64,000 nt of DNA from RGIG3102 sp964525015 (lineage in GTDB: Bacteria > Bacillota > Clostridia > Oscillospirales > Ruminococcaceae): assembly GCA_964525015.1 (NCBI GenBank), contig CAZGFY010000003.1, positions 1 to 64,000 of the forward strand. Reading direction: 5' to 3'. Positions 55,604 through 64,000 of the stretch are shown here, in pieces. The translations under genes were made by a program, and so were the position numbers. Below the pieces are notes generated by a model. The model worked only from the letters and a program-made list of their open reading frames with translations, was not told the origin of the DNA and did no database searches. The first letter of the stretch is position 1. Each line of letters starts with the position of its first letter.

Positions 55604-57430
55604 TTATTCTACTGTAACAGATTTTGCAAGATTTCTTGGCTTATCAACATCAAATCCTTTTTCACAAGTTGTGTAATAGGCAATTAATTGCCCAGGCACA
55701 ACGCTTAGAAGTGGAGTTAATAAATCATCAATTTTTGGAATGAAAACCATATCATCGCAAACGCTTTCTAAAAGAGTGTCCCCTTTGCAGCCAACGCCGA
55801 TAACATAAGCACCCCTTGCTTTTACTTCTTGAATATTAGAAACCATCTTTTCGCCCATACTGCTTTGAGTTGAAACAGCAATAACCACTGTTCCATCTTC
55901 TATAAGAGCGATAGGTCCGTGTTTTAGTTCGCCAGCTGCAAAGCTTTCAGCGTAGATATATGAAATCTCTTTTAATTTTAATGCCATTTCTTTGGCTGTT
56001 TCCATATCAACGCCACGCCCTAGATAAAACATCGCCGTTTCATCTTTTATTCTTTTTGCAATTTCGATTTCTTTTGAAGTGTTTTTTAGCATTTCTTCTA
56101 ATAAATCAGAAGTTTGATTTAATGAATCTATAAGTTCGAAATATCTTCTTTGATTAATAGTTCCTTTTGCTAGAGCTAAATTTAAGGCTATCATATAAAA
56201 TGCGACTAGCTGAGTTGTGTATGCCTTAGTTGAGGCAACGGCAACTTCAGGGCCTGCCCAAGTGTAGAAAACATCATCTGATTCTCTTGCAATAGAAGAG
56301 CCCACAACATTTGTTATGCATAAAACTCTAGCGCCTTTTCTTTTAGCTTCTCTTAAAGCTGAAAGGGTGTCGGCAGTTTCGCCAGATTGAGAAACAACGA
56401 TAACAAGAGTGTTTTCATCAACAAATGGGTCTTGATATCTAAATTCGCTAGCTATATCAGTTTGCACTGGGATTTTTGCAAGCTTTTCGATTGCATATCT
56501 TCCAACACAGCCTGCATAATAAGCTGTTCCACAAGCTACTACATATATTTTATTTATCTTTTCAATATCTGATTTTTTAAGTTTAATATCATCAAGTTTA
56601 ATAAATCCATCATCGTCTAGGCGAGTGTTGATTGTATCTTTTATACCTTTTGGCTGCTCATAAATTTCTTTAAGCATAAAATGCTCATATCCGCCTTTTG
56701 AGGCAGCTTCTAGCGACCATTCAACGATAAATGGCTCTTTTGTTACTAATGTTTTATTAGTATTAAAAACTTCAACAGTTTCCTTTGTTATCTTTGCGAT
56801 TTCGCCATTTTCTAAAAATGCCACTTTTCTTGTGTGCTCTAAAACAGCTGGGATATCACTCGCAACAAAATTTTCCCCTTCGCCATATCCGATAACTAAA
56901 GGCGCCTCGCATCTGAGTGCCACAAATTCCTCAGGACTATCTTTATGAATAGCTAGTATTGCATAAGTTCCCCTTAATTCTTTTTCAACTAAGAATGCAG
57001 TTTCTAATAAATCGCCATTATATAGTAAATCAAATAAATGCGCCACAACTTCTGTGTCAGTTTGGCTTAAAAATTTATATCCTTTTTCTATTAGCATTTC
57101 TTTTAAAGGCTGATAGTTTTCGATAATGCCATTGTGAATAATTGCGATTGTTTCCTCTTTATTAAAATGAGGGTGAGCATTTTCATCGCTTGGAACGCCG
57201 TGAGTTGCCCATCTAGTGTGCCCTATGCCAAGGTTTCCTTTAATCGGATTTAATTTTGTGTACTCATCTAAAACAGATAATCTGCCTTTGAATTTTGCAC
57301 TGTCTAATTTATTATCCGAAACAATTGCAATTCCTGCTGAATCGTATCCACGATATTCTAATTTTTCAAGTCCGTCGATTATAACTTTTTGGGCAGACTT
57401 ATGCCCAATGTATCCCACTATACCACACAT
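55604..57430 (-). CDS. glmS: glutamine-fructose-6-phosphate aminotransferase
   Basis: 608 residues, standard length. Makes glucosamine-6-phosphate from fructose-6-phosphate and glutamine, the first step to UDP-GlcNAc. The N-terminal Cys after Met (MCGIVGYIG) is the glutaminase nucleophile; GHTRWATHG and HNGIIENY follow. Two SIS sugar-isomerase domains contain ACGTAYYAG, SQSGETADTL, ASTKAYTTQ and the C-terminal FAAGELKHGPIALIE and PRNLAKSVTVE. ATG 57430 is fixed by AAAGGAGG and the need for Cys2. Regulated by the upstream glmS ribozyme. Confidence 0.98.
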   Translation of the reverse strand: MCGIVGYIGHKSAQKVIIDGLEKLEYRGYDSAGIAIVSDNKLDSAKFKGRLSVLDEYTKLNPIKGNLGIGHTRWATHGVPSDENAHPHFNKEETIAIIHNGIIENYQPLKEMLIEKGYKFLSQTDTEVVAHLFDLLYNGDLLETAFLVEKELRGTYAILAIHKDSPEEFVALRCEAPLVIGYGEGENFVASDIPAVLEHTRKVAFLENGEIAKITKETVEVFNTNKTLVTKEPFIVEWSLEAASKGGYEHFMLKEIYEQPKGIKDTINTRLDDDGFIKLDDIKLKKSDIEKINKIYVVACGTAYYAGCVGRYAIEKLAKIPVQTDIASEFRYQDPFVDENTLVIVVSQSGETADTLSALREAKRKGARVLCITNVVGSSIARESDDVFYTWAGPEVAVASTKAYTTQLVAFYMIALNLALAKGTINQRRYFELIDSLNQTSDLLEEMLKNTSKEIEIAKRIKDETAMFYLGRGVDMETAKEMALKLKEISYIYAESFAAGELKHGPIALIEDGTVVIAVSTQSSMGEKMVSNIQEVKARGAYVIGVGCKGDTLLESVCDDMVFIPKIDDLLTPLLSVVPGQLIAYYTTCEKGFDVDKPRNLAKSVTVE

Positions 57431-57482
57431 AGTAAGACCTCCTTTTTCTTTTTTATTACACACAAAAAAGAAGTGCTAAAAA

Positions 57483-57624
57483 AGCCTCTGTTCATAAATC
57501 ACTCTATGTTTTTATGCTTTTTCTTAGGCTGCACAGCCTTTAAGGCATCCGCCGAATTTTCGATAACCTTAATCCTCGTCACCAATTATATAAAACTAAA
57601 GATATTATAATTGGTCTGGCGCTT
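57483..57624 (-). ncRNA. glmS ribozyme: glmS ribozyme-riboswitch
   Basis: The minus strand starts with the cleavage-site motif AGCGCCAG and continues with ACGAGGATTAAGGTTATCGA, then TCGGCGGATGCC and GGCTGTGCAGCC. These are the conserved P1/P2 core and P3-P3.1 blocks of the glmS class. It self-cleaves when bound to glucosamine-6-phosphate, lowering glmS mRNA. The order and its place 50-190 bases upstream of glmS are as expected. The 3' edge is approximate. Confidence 0.92.
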
Positions 57625-57682
57625 TCGTATTCATTCTTTTTGTGCTAGTTTATTTATTATAGCAATAAAATGTGAAAAAATC

Positions 57683-57724
57683 AAATAGAAGAGATAAAAA
57701 TCAATTTATCCCTTCTATTTATAT
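57683..57724. terminator. terminator of the GT-C fusion gene
   Basis: AAATAGAAGAGATAAA / TTTATCCCTTCTATTT (one wobble), then T-rich on both strands. Confidence 0.75.
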
Positions 57725-57733
57725 GAGTTTTAT

Positions 57734-60688
57734 TTAATTAAAATACCAATTATCAAATAATTCAAGGCTATCAGCATAGCTAGCGCTAACTCTAAATCCG
57801 CCAGCCACAGGGGCAAAAACCATAAATGTTATAAACACAATTAGTAAATAGGCATAGACATATTTTATGTTTTTAGGGTTTTTTAATAGTGAATTTAGGA
57901 TATAGCTAATAGCAAGTATTCCAAAAATGGTTGCAGGGTAGTAATGATAGATAAATGTTTCTCTTGAAATTAATATCCAAGGAAGTATGCACATTAAATA
58001 GGAAACAAGGATAAACACAGCCGTGCTATCTTTTTCTTTAAATGATTTATATGCAAGATAAACCATTGAAAATGGCATTGCCCACCAAATGGCGATATTG
58101 CCAAAAGAAGAAATACAGCTAACTAAATCCCCAGTCCTATCCACTGAAAACCAGATAGGCTTTTCAACAAAAAACCAAGTGTACCAAGGGCTAGCAAAGA
58201 AATGCTCACTAACTAATTGAGAATGATAATCAAACATATTTGTTTGCCAGCGAATAAAATCTTTTATTAATTCAAATAGATTATCCCCAATTAAAACAGG
58301 GGTAAATAAAATAAAATATATTAAAACTGGAATTATCACAAAGGCTAAAAAGCAAAATGCAATTGTTTTGTAAACGATTTTTATATCCTTATGATTTTTA
58401 TATTTTAAATAAAGGATATAGAAAAATAAAACGGCAAGCCCTACCATCGCATAAGCCCCATTCCATTTCACCGAAACGGTGAGTGCCATAAATACTCCAC
58501 TTAAAAATAGATATAAAAACGCCTTATTAAGATTTTTATCATCTTTTAGATTTTTATATTTTAGCATAAATATAAAGGTTGAAATCATAAAGAAAACTAA
58601 AAAACTATCACTCGTTGAAATTCTGCTTTGAGTAAATCTCATACAATCAAATGCGGATAAAAAAGCAGCAATCAGCCCAGCTTTACTATTTTTAAACAGC
58701 TCTTTTGCTAGAAAGAAAACAGCTAAAACAATTAGTATTCCAAAAACAGCCCCCATAAATCTAAATCCAAATGGGTTCATTCCAAATATCATAATTCCAA
58801 TTGAAATTAGATATTTTCCAAGATGTGGGTGAGTTGTTTCGTAAATAGAGTAATCCTGAGTAAGTTCATACGCTGTTCGCCCAAAATATATCTCATCAAA
58901 ATAGCTAGAAGAATAATAGCTTAAATCTTTTGTAAACATATATGCTTCATTAAAAAGATTAGCAGGTGGATATTCGCCAAAGACTTCGTAATCATATGAA
59001 AAATCAAATGTTATAATTTCGCCCTTTTCATCAAGGAAAATAAGCTCTGATAAAGTTTGGTTTTTATCATTTGCCACAATCGCAACAGAATTTGTGGATA
59101 CTGGCTGTAATTCTGCCTTTCTCCAAGAGAATACAGAAGACTCCTTGGTTGAAGTTAAAAACTGCCAAGTGCCTAAATCATCAAGATAGAAAATTGAAAA
59201 ATCGCTAGTTATCTTAGGGGTTTCATCGCCTGAATATTCATCCCCCATACCCATATAATAATAAACTTCACTTATAGTGGTTTTTTCATCAAAAGTTATT
59301 GAAAATTGCTCACCATACTCAATTGACTGATAAAAACTTTGCGGGGTTTTATTATTACCAAGGTTATAAAAGGTTAAAGCTGAGATAAAAAATATTAAAA
59401 CTGATAGCAAGTAAACGGGCTTAATTTTAACATTTTTAAGCTCTTTAAAATCGATAAAGCTTATTTGATATATAGCTATTATTAAAAGTATAATAGCTGA
59501 TAAATTAATCACCCAATCAAGATAACTTGCCCCAGCGTTATAAATTTCATATATATGCACAACATTTAAATCACTAAAAGCGGAAACTAGAAGATATAAA
59601 ATAAGATATTTCATTTTTCCAGTTATTCCAGCTAATAAAATTGAAATTAATAAGGCAGGGAAGATGTATCTTTCGTGCATCATTGTGCAAAATGAGAAGA
59701 ATAAGATTATAATGATATTTGCACTCACTAGATATTTTTCTTTGTTTTTATTAGTGAAAAAGTAGTAGCCAACTAGTAGGCAAATCATAGGGATTACAAT
59801 TGTATTTATCATTTCCCCATATAAAGCTTCGCTTAAAGGCTTCCAGTTAAGCCCCAAGAGTGCATAGATATTAAAAGCGTTAACAGTTATACTTTTGTAT
59901 CCACTAAAGGTGTTTAGATAAAACTGTATAACGGCTAATAAATCATAACCCTTTGAAATTGGAATTGTTAGAATATAAAAGCTTAAAAGTCCGTAAAAAA
60001 GGGCATCAACAAGTTTTTTAAAATCTTTTTTCTCAATAATATAAAATAATAATATAGGCCCAAATAAAAGAGATTGAGGCTTTGTTGCAAGGGCAATTCC
60101 GTAAATAATAGCAGTTGTTTTAACCTTATCTTGCATTGCGAAATAAATGCTTAAAACAACTAAAAGAGAATAATAACTATCTATCTGACCCCAAACAGCA
60201 GAATTAAAGATAACAGCTGGAGCAAGGATATACATAGCTGATAAAACAAGGGCTTTATATTCATCTTGATATTTTTTTGATATATTGTAAATAACAACTC
60301 CAGAAACTAAATCAGCAATTATACTAGGCATTTTTAAAAGCAAAACAAAAGTTTGACTACCAGTATCGATATTAAATAAATCGGCAATCCAATTTACAAA
60401 ATATAAAATATAAATATATCCAGGAGGGTAATCTAAAAAGAATCCTGCATCATACACTGAAAACATACCTAAATCATATGCTGAATTAGACCAATAGGTG
60501 AACAAACTTATATCTGTTCCAAACCCTGTGTCAGGTGCAAGATTTACGCGATAAATAAAACCTATAAATATAATAATAGATAAAAGATATATAGGAGCAA
60601 TCTTTATTTTTTTTAAAACCGATGAATATTTATAAAAAATAATTGAAAAAGCTGAAAACGCAAAGATTAGAAATAGCTGATTTATCAT
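57734..60688 (-). CDS. fused double GT-C glycosyltransferase (GT-C plus PMT-like)
   Basis: 984 residues with over 20 hydrophobic segments. Residues ~1-430 look like a GT-C mannosyltransferase: FGTDISLFTYWSNSAYDLG, DYPPGYIYILYF, NSAVWGQIDSYYSLL, MMHERYIFPALL. A soluble extracytoplasmic stretch (about 450-610) with a beta-rich feel follows. Residues ~615-984 resemble protein O-mannosyltransferase (PMT, GT39): YFDEIYFGRTAYELT with the acidic pair, THPHLGKYLISIGIMIFG, FDCMRFTQSRIST, TVSVKWNGAYAMVG. Two catalytic units in one chain would use polyprenol-linked sugars outside the membrane, possibly on proteins. Fusion is clear; substrates unknown. Confidence 0.82.
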   Translation of the reverse strand: MINQLFLIFAFSAFSIIFYKYSSVLKKIKIAPIYLLSIIIFIGFIYRVNLAPDTGFGTDISLFTYWSNSAYDLGMFSVYDAGFFLDYPPGYIYILYFVNWIADLFNIDTGSQTFVLLLKMPSIIADLVSGVVIYNISKKYQDEYKALVLSAMYILAPAVIFNSAVWGQIDSYYSLLVVLSIYFAMQDKVKTTAIIYGIALATKPQSLLFGPILLFYIIEKKDFKKLVDALFYGLLSFYILTIPISKGYDLLAVIQFYLNTFSGYKSITVNAFNIYALLGLNWKPLSEALYGEMINTIVIPMICLLVGYYFFTNKNKEKYLVSANIIIILFFSFCTMMHERYIFPALLISILLAGITGKMKYLILYLLVSAFSDLNVVHIYEIYNAGASYLDWVINLSAIILLIIAIYQISFIDFKELKNVKIKPVYLLSVLIFFISALTFYNLGNNKTPQSFYQSIEYGEQFSITFDEKTTISEVYYYMGMGDEYSGDETPKITSDFSIFYLDDLGTWQFLTSTKESSVFSWRKAELQPVSTNSVAIVANDKNQTLSELIFLDEKGEIITFDFSYDYEVFGEYPPANLFNEAYMFTKDLSYYSSSYFDEIYFGRTAYELTQDYSIYETTHPHLGKYLISIGIMIFGMNPFGFRFMGAVFGILIVLAVFFLAKELFKNSKAGLIAAFLSAFDCMRFTQSRISTSDSFLVFFMISTFIFMLKYKNLKDDKNLNKAFLYLFLSGVFMALTVSVKWNGAYAMVGLAVLFFYILYLKYKNHKDIKIVYKTIAFCFLAFVIIPVLIYFILFTPVLIGDNLFELIKDFIRWQTNMFDYHSQLVSEHFFASPWYTWFFVEKPIWFSVDRTGDLVSCISSFGNIAIWWAMPFSMVYLAYKSFKEKDSTAVFILVSYLMCILPWILISRETFIYHYYPATIFGILAISYILNSLLKNPKNIKYVYAYLLIVFITFMVFAPVAGGFRVSASYADSLELFDNWYFN

Positions 60689-60834
60689 AAAACACTTCCT
60701 ATTAAAGTAATTGGATTTTTAAATATTATATCATAATATCGCCTTGTAAATCAAAGTTTTTTTTGGTATAATTACTTAGATTACCCTTGTGGTTTAAACA
60801 AAATCTAAAAAAGATTAACGATTAGAGGATTTCT

Positions 60835-62385
60835 ATGCTAACAGATTTAAACTTTATGAGCTTTACTTCGGTGAATTTTTTAATATTCTTACCGATAGTA
60901 GCTTTATTATATTTTAAAATTCCAAAGAATTATAAAAATGGTTATTTATTATTTATAAGTTACTTTTTTTATATATTCTACTCAGTTCAACTATGCTTTA
61001 TTTTGCCAATAATGAGCATCTTGAATTTTTATTTAGGAAAATTAATAAGTAAGAGTAAGGATAAAAAAAGAAAAACAGCCTTTATTTTTAGCTTGTTTTC
61101 TAATATATCTATTTTATTGATTTTTAAATACTATAATTTTTTTGCTGATTTTTTCCCAGAGAGTATAAACAACTTAGTGGGCGTAACGCTTGATGATGGC
61201 AGTATTAACTGGATGATGCCACTTGGTATTTCCTTTTTCACCTTTTCATCTTTGAGCTATTTAATAGATATCTATTTAAAAAAGATAGAATCTGAAGAAA
61301 ATTTTATTGATTTCTGCCTTTTTCTTGGTTTTTTTGCCTATGTTACCTCAGGGCCAATTTCAAGGGCGAATGCAATTCTTCCACAACTAAAAAAAGAAAG
61401 AGAATTCAATAAGGATAATATCGTTGTCGGGCTTCAATTAATGGCTATTGGATATTTTAAAAAGCTTGCGGTTGCCGATATTTTAATAAAATTTATAAGC
61501 GAAGTTCACTCGAATTTAGATGAATATTCTGGAATTATGCTTATTTTCACGGCTATTATTTATTCATTTTGGCTGTATGCTGATTTTTCGGGGTATAGCG
61601 ATATAGCAAGAGGAACAGCAAAAATTCTAGGTATTGAGATAATTGATAATTTTAATACTCCGTATCTTAGCCAGAATATGTCAGGTTTTTGGGCAAGATG
61701 GCATATTTCGCTATCTTCTTGGTTTCAAGATTATATTTTCATGCCATTTGTTTGGGAAAATCCACTCAAAAAAATTCCTATTATCGGAAATTTTTTTGAA
61801 AAACCTCCTGTTTTAATTGCTATATTTTTAGTTTTTTTAACCAGTGGTATATGGCACGGAAACACATGGCCGTTTGTTGTTTGGGGTGTTTGTCACGCTG
61901 TGTTTAGAATAGGTGAGGATTTACTTAGAAAATACTATAAAAAGCCTGATAAAAAGCCGAAGTTCTTTAAATTTTGGGGCAAAACAGCATTCACATTTAG
62001 TTTAGTAACTTTTTCTTATATATTCTTTGCAAGTAAAAGCATTGATAATGCATTTATATATATTTCAAAGCTTTTTTCAGATTTTAGCTTAGCGAGTTTT
62101 ATAAATCAGCTGATTAATAGTGTGGCTAATGGATTTGATTCAACTCCAATATTAATTTACGCTTATCTAGCATTTAGCTTTATATGTATTGCTATCTTAA
62201 TTAATATGGATTTATACAGATATTTTAAATTAAAAGGCAAATGCCTTACAACCATTTTTCCAAGTATGAAAACGCATACTAGATTTTTGTGTTATTATCT
62301 TTTAATTGCTCTTATTTGTGCAGGTTTTATTTTAAATAATGGTGGATTTGCCTCATCTGGAAACTTTTTATATCAAGGGTTTTAG
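60835..62385 (+). CDS. MBOAT family membrane acyltransferase (AlgI/DltB-like)
   Basis: 516 residues, about ten or more helices. MBOAT landmarks are MSFTSVNFLIFLPIVALLYF at the start, FGFFAYVTSGPISRANAILPQLK-like (FFAYVTSGPISRAN), YADFSGYSDIARG, FWARWHISLSSWFQDYIFMP and the catalytic-His block TSGIWHGNTWPFVVWG. It should transfer an acyl (often acetyl or D-alanyl) group to a surface polymer. There are no dlt or alg partners here. The three SGNH proteins 40 kb away could be functional partners, as in AlgI/AlgJ-type pairs; that is inference. The ribosome site AGAGGA is five bases upstream. Confidence 0.92.
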   Translation: MLTDLNFMSFTSVNFLIFLPIVALLYFKIPKNYKNGYLLFISYFFYIFYSVQLCFILPIMSILNFYLGKLISKSKDKKRKTAFIFSLFSNISILLIFKYYNFFADFFPESINNLVGVTLDDGSINWMMPLGISFFTFSSLSYLIDIYLKKIESEENFIDFCLFLGFFAYVTSGPISRANAILPQLKKEREFNKDNIVVGLQLMAIGYFKKLAVADILIKFISEVHSNLDEYSGIMLIFTAIIYSFWLYADFSGYSDIARGTAKILGIEIIDNFNTPYLSQNMSGFWARWHISLSSWFQDYIFMPFVWENPLKKIPIIGNFFEKPPVLIAIFLVFLTSGIWHGNTWPFVVWGVCHAVFRIGEDLLRKYYKKPDKKPKFFKFWGKTAFTFSLVTFSYIFFASKSIDNAFIYISKLFSDFSLASFINQLINSVANGFDSTPILIYAYLAFSFICIAILINMDLYRYFKLKGKCLTTIFPSMKTHTRFLCYYLLIALICAGFILNNGGFASSGNFLYQGF

Positions 62386-62404
62386 ATTAAATAAAAATAT
62401 TAGT

Positions 62405-62446
62405 ATATATAAAAACTGCTAGAATATTCTAGCAGTTTTTATATAT
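62405..62446. terminator. bidirectional terminator
   Basis: A fully symmetrical inverted repeat of 21 bp per arm centred on AGAATATTCT with outer ATATATAAAAACTGC arms, between the convergent MBOAT and small helical protein genes. Confidence 0.9.
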
Positions 62447-62880
62447 CACGCTTCTTTTGCAATTTCTGAATATTTCTTGCAGTTATCAATTAAAAGATTT
62501 TTGTAATCCTTTGCAATTTCGATTATTTTGCTATCCTCGCCCTCTTTTATGGCTTTATCAATGTTTTCTGTTGCATCAGTTATCCCCATATTAAATCCTT
62601 TAATAAGCATCTGTGCTAAGTGCTTATTTGATTTATCAGTTAGTGTTTGCATATTAATCGACATTTGACTGGAGAATTTCACTATTGGATTTATATCCTT
62701 TAATTTATCTTGGGGATTTCGCTCTTTTCTAATTTTGATGTAGAAAGCGTCGTATTCTTTTAAATCGTCTTTTAACATGGAAAGAAAATGAGCATCTTTT
62801 GATACATCAATTAATTCCTCAGTTGAGATTTTTGCCATTTCAATATTTCCTAGTAAAAAATAAGATAAATTTTTCTGCAT
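62446..62880 (-). CDS. small all-helical soluble protein, unknown
   Basis: 144 residues from ATG 62880 (AAAGGAAG upstream); a start six codons earlier would overlap the ribosome site. It is almost wholly amphipathic helices (ISTEELIDVSKDAHFLSMLKDDLKEYDAFYIKIRKE, STQMSINMQTLTDKSNKHLAQMLIKGFNMG-like). That suggests a four-helix bundle similar in style to DUF305- or spore-coat CotF-like proteins, but I cannot name the family. Soluble, no signal. Confidence 0.7.
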   Translation of the reverse strand: MQKNLSYFLLGNIEMAKISTEELIDVSKDAHFLSMLKDDLKEYDAFYIKIRKERNPQDKLKDINPIVKFSSQMSINMQTLTDKSNKHLAQMLIKGFNMGITDATENIDKAIKEGEDSKIIEIAKDYKNLLIDNCKKYSEIAKEA

Positions 62881-63000
62881 AATAATACTTCCTTTCAACT
62901 CTTAGTTTAAACAAACTATTAAAATATATACCTCTTGATTAATTAAAAATAAAATGCTATTATAAAACCTAGTTAAAAGCTTAGATATAGGAGAATTTCA

Positions 63001-63528
63001 TTGAATAATATAATAGCAAAAAATAGAGATTATGAGTTTTTAAAAGAAGAATTTTACTCAAAAGAAACAAAGGAGTATATTTCCTATAATAAAATTAAAA
63101 GCATAACTCGGATTTTTTTTGGGCAAGTTTTTAAAATTGAATATATCGATAGTAAAAACAAACTAAAGGTGGCTGAAATTTTTATATCAGTAAAAGATAG
63201 GGGAAATATAATTAATTATTTAAAAAGTATTGGTTTTAAATCAAGTTTTAGAAAGAAAACTTTTATTGAAAATTCAAAATTTTGGATTTCTTTATCTGTT
63301 TGTATAACTATTATAAATTTTCTAGCAATCGCACTTCCAATATCAAGCGAAAATCATAGGGTTTCGATTTTAATTATGCCATTTTTATATCTTGCAAATT
63401 TACTTTCAATATATGATTTAGTGATAATTAATATAGGTGTTTACATTTTATCAATTGTTTGCATTTGTATTAATGTTTTAAAGAAAAAACAGCTTGAAGT
63501 TTTAAAAAAAGATTATTTTGAATATTAA
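63001..63528 (+). CDS. membrane protein with N-terminal PH-like region, unknown
   Basis: 175 residues starting at TTG 63001, supported by AGGAG seven bases upstream. The first ~85 residues are soluble (ISYNKIKSITRIFFGQVFKIEYIDSKNKL), like bacterial PH-type domains. Three hydrophobic segments follow (about 95-113, 122-140, 140-160) and a basic tail. No family recognised. Single gene with its own terminator. Confidence 0.7.
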   Translation: MNNIIAKNRDYEFLKEEFYSKETKEYISYNKIKSITRIFFGQVFKIEYIDSKNKLKVAEIFISVKDRGNIINYLKSIGFKSSFRKKTFIENSKFWISLSVCITIINFLAIALPISSENHRVSILIMPFLYLANLLSIYDLVIINIGVYILSIVCICINVLKKKQLEVLKKDYFEY

Positions 63529-63529
63529 A

Positions 63530-63562
63530 AAAATACCGATTTAATTAAATCGGTATTTTAAT
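63530..63562. terminator. bidirectional terminator
   Basis: AAAATACCGATTT / AAATCGGTATTTT with a 4-base loop, between convergent genes. Confidence 0.9.
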
Positions 63563-63563
63563 T

Positions 63564-64000
63564 TTAAAGCATGCCTATTGTAAATCCTATAAAAAACACA
63601 ACTGCCATAACAAAAATGAAAACATATGTTAATAATAAAGCTGATGCAATTTTTCTTTTTAATTTACTTTTAGTTTGCCCAAAGGCAAGGTATAATAAAA
63701 CGAATAAACCGATAATTGGTACAAGTGAAAATAAAAATATCACCACTAAATCAAGAGTGTCAACTTCTTCTGGCTGATTATAAAGAGTCACACCTTGAGT
63801 AAATAAATCTCGGTTAATATTTGGATTTGGATAGTGTGGTATTTCAGCAAAACCTTCTATTAAAGCTTCTTCGCTTTCATCACTAACAGGGATTTTAAAA
63901 GGAGATTGCACTAAAGTTTCTGTATCTTCAAAAGTTTCCACTCTAGTTTCGCTAGGGTTTGTATCTTGAGTATCTAGATCATCTAGGCAAGAATCGTCCA
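63564..64000 (-). CDS. membrane protein, 5' end beyond the window
   Basis: The frame is open to the right-hand edge (145 codons visible), so the true start is probably outside. A GTG at 63941 has no ribosome site. The visible part is a long acidic Thr/Glu/Asp/Pro-rich region and then two hydrophobic helices near the C-terminus (LDLVVIFLFSLVPIIGLFVLLYLAFG and the last ~28 residues) separated by a basic loop (KSKLKRK). Unknown family; resembles small Firmicutes proteins with a disordered front and two C-terminal helices. Confidence 0.65.
   Translation of the reverse strand, partial: DDSCLDDLDTQDTNPSETRVETFEDTETLVQSPFKIPVSDESEEALIEGFAEIPHYPNPNINRDLFTQGVTLYNQPEEVDTLDLVVIFLFSLVPIIGLFVLLYLAFGQTKSKLKRKIASALLLTYVFIFVMAVVFFIGFTIGML

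Noticed and set aside
1..64000. CRISPR arrays and rRNA genes
   Set aside because: No regularly spaced short repeats with unique spacers and no rRNA-like blocks were seen; the repeats found are few and hairpin-type.

Overview
The window is AT-rich DNA from a low-GC, endospore-forming Firmicute, most likely a Clostridia-type anaerobe. Supporting signs are an intact spoIVB sporulation protease, strong AAGGAG-like ribosome binding sites, Rho-independent terminators after most units, a glmS ribozyme upstream of glmS, a 6S-like RNA beside tcdA (an arrangement known from Bacillus), and paired cyclic-di-GMP synthases. I cannot name the species.

Layout. 1-570: tRNA-Asn followed by a scar of duplicated tRNA 3' end and duplicated terminator. 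578-13286: lipoprotein, Ig-like surface protein, DUF1700/PadR pair, MscS channel, membrane proteins, a nitroreductase with a nitroreductase-like pseudoenzyme, a LytTR/DUF3021 pair whose Shine-Dalgarno has been separated from its start codon by a small inverted-repeat element, and threonine ammonia-lyase on the other strand. 13311-22140: cdd-rsmA-CPBP protease operon, dCMP deaminase, GNAT, an operon of three paralogous membrane-anchored SGNH hydrolases plus ilvE, and galM. 22145-32003: flavin reductase with two GGDEF proteins, a Crp-like regulator with a sulfonate/nitrate-type ABC transporter, and two more GGDEF proteins.

32310-44308 is a 12-kb integrative mobilizable element sitting in the 3' end of spoIVB. 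It carries a tyrosine integrase, an excisionase-like protein, a MobV-type relaxase, a RepA-like ATPase, regulators, TnpV, and a 1836-residue DUF4011/superfamily-1 helicase/Vsr-like nuclease/DUF3320 protein, the architecture of the antiviral Hhe defence protein. The element supplies a new spoIVB C-terminus. The displaced original tail and terminator lie at the far end of the element, next to a GGDEF gene. A 13-bp direct repeat marks the crossover, and TGACACCA/TACACCA repeats at both ends look like integrase arm sites.

44266-64000 is mostly core genome: spoIVB, tcdA, a 6S-like RNA, a DUF1292 protein, a cyclophilin lipoprotein, DegV, cardiolipin synthase, recG, small secreted proteins, glmS with its ribozyme, a fused double GT-C glycosyltransferase, an MBOAT acyltransferase and small membrane proteins. 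A dispersed repeat made of successive hairpins occurs at 2837, 19833 and 53103, with compensatory base changes in one stem, which suggests a structured nucleic acid. All functional calls are from reading the sequence, without database searches.
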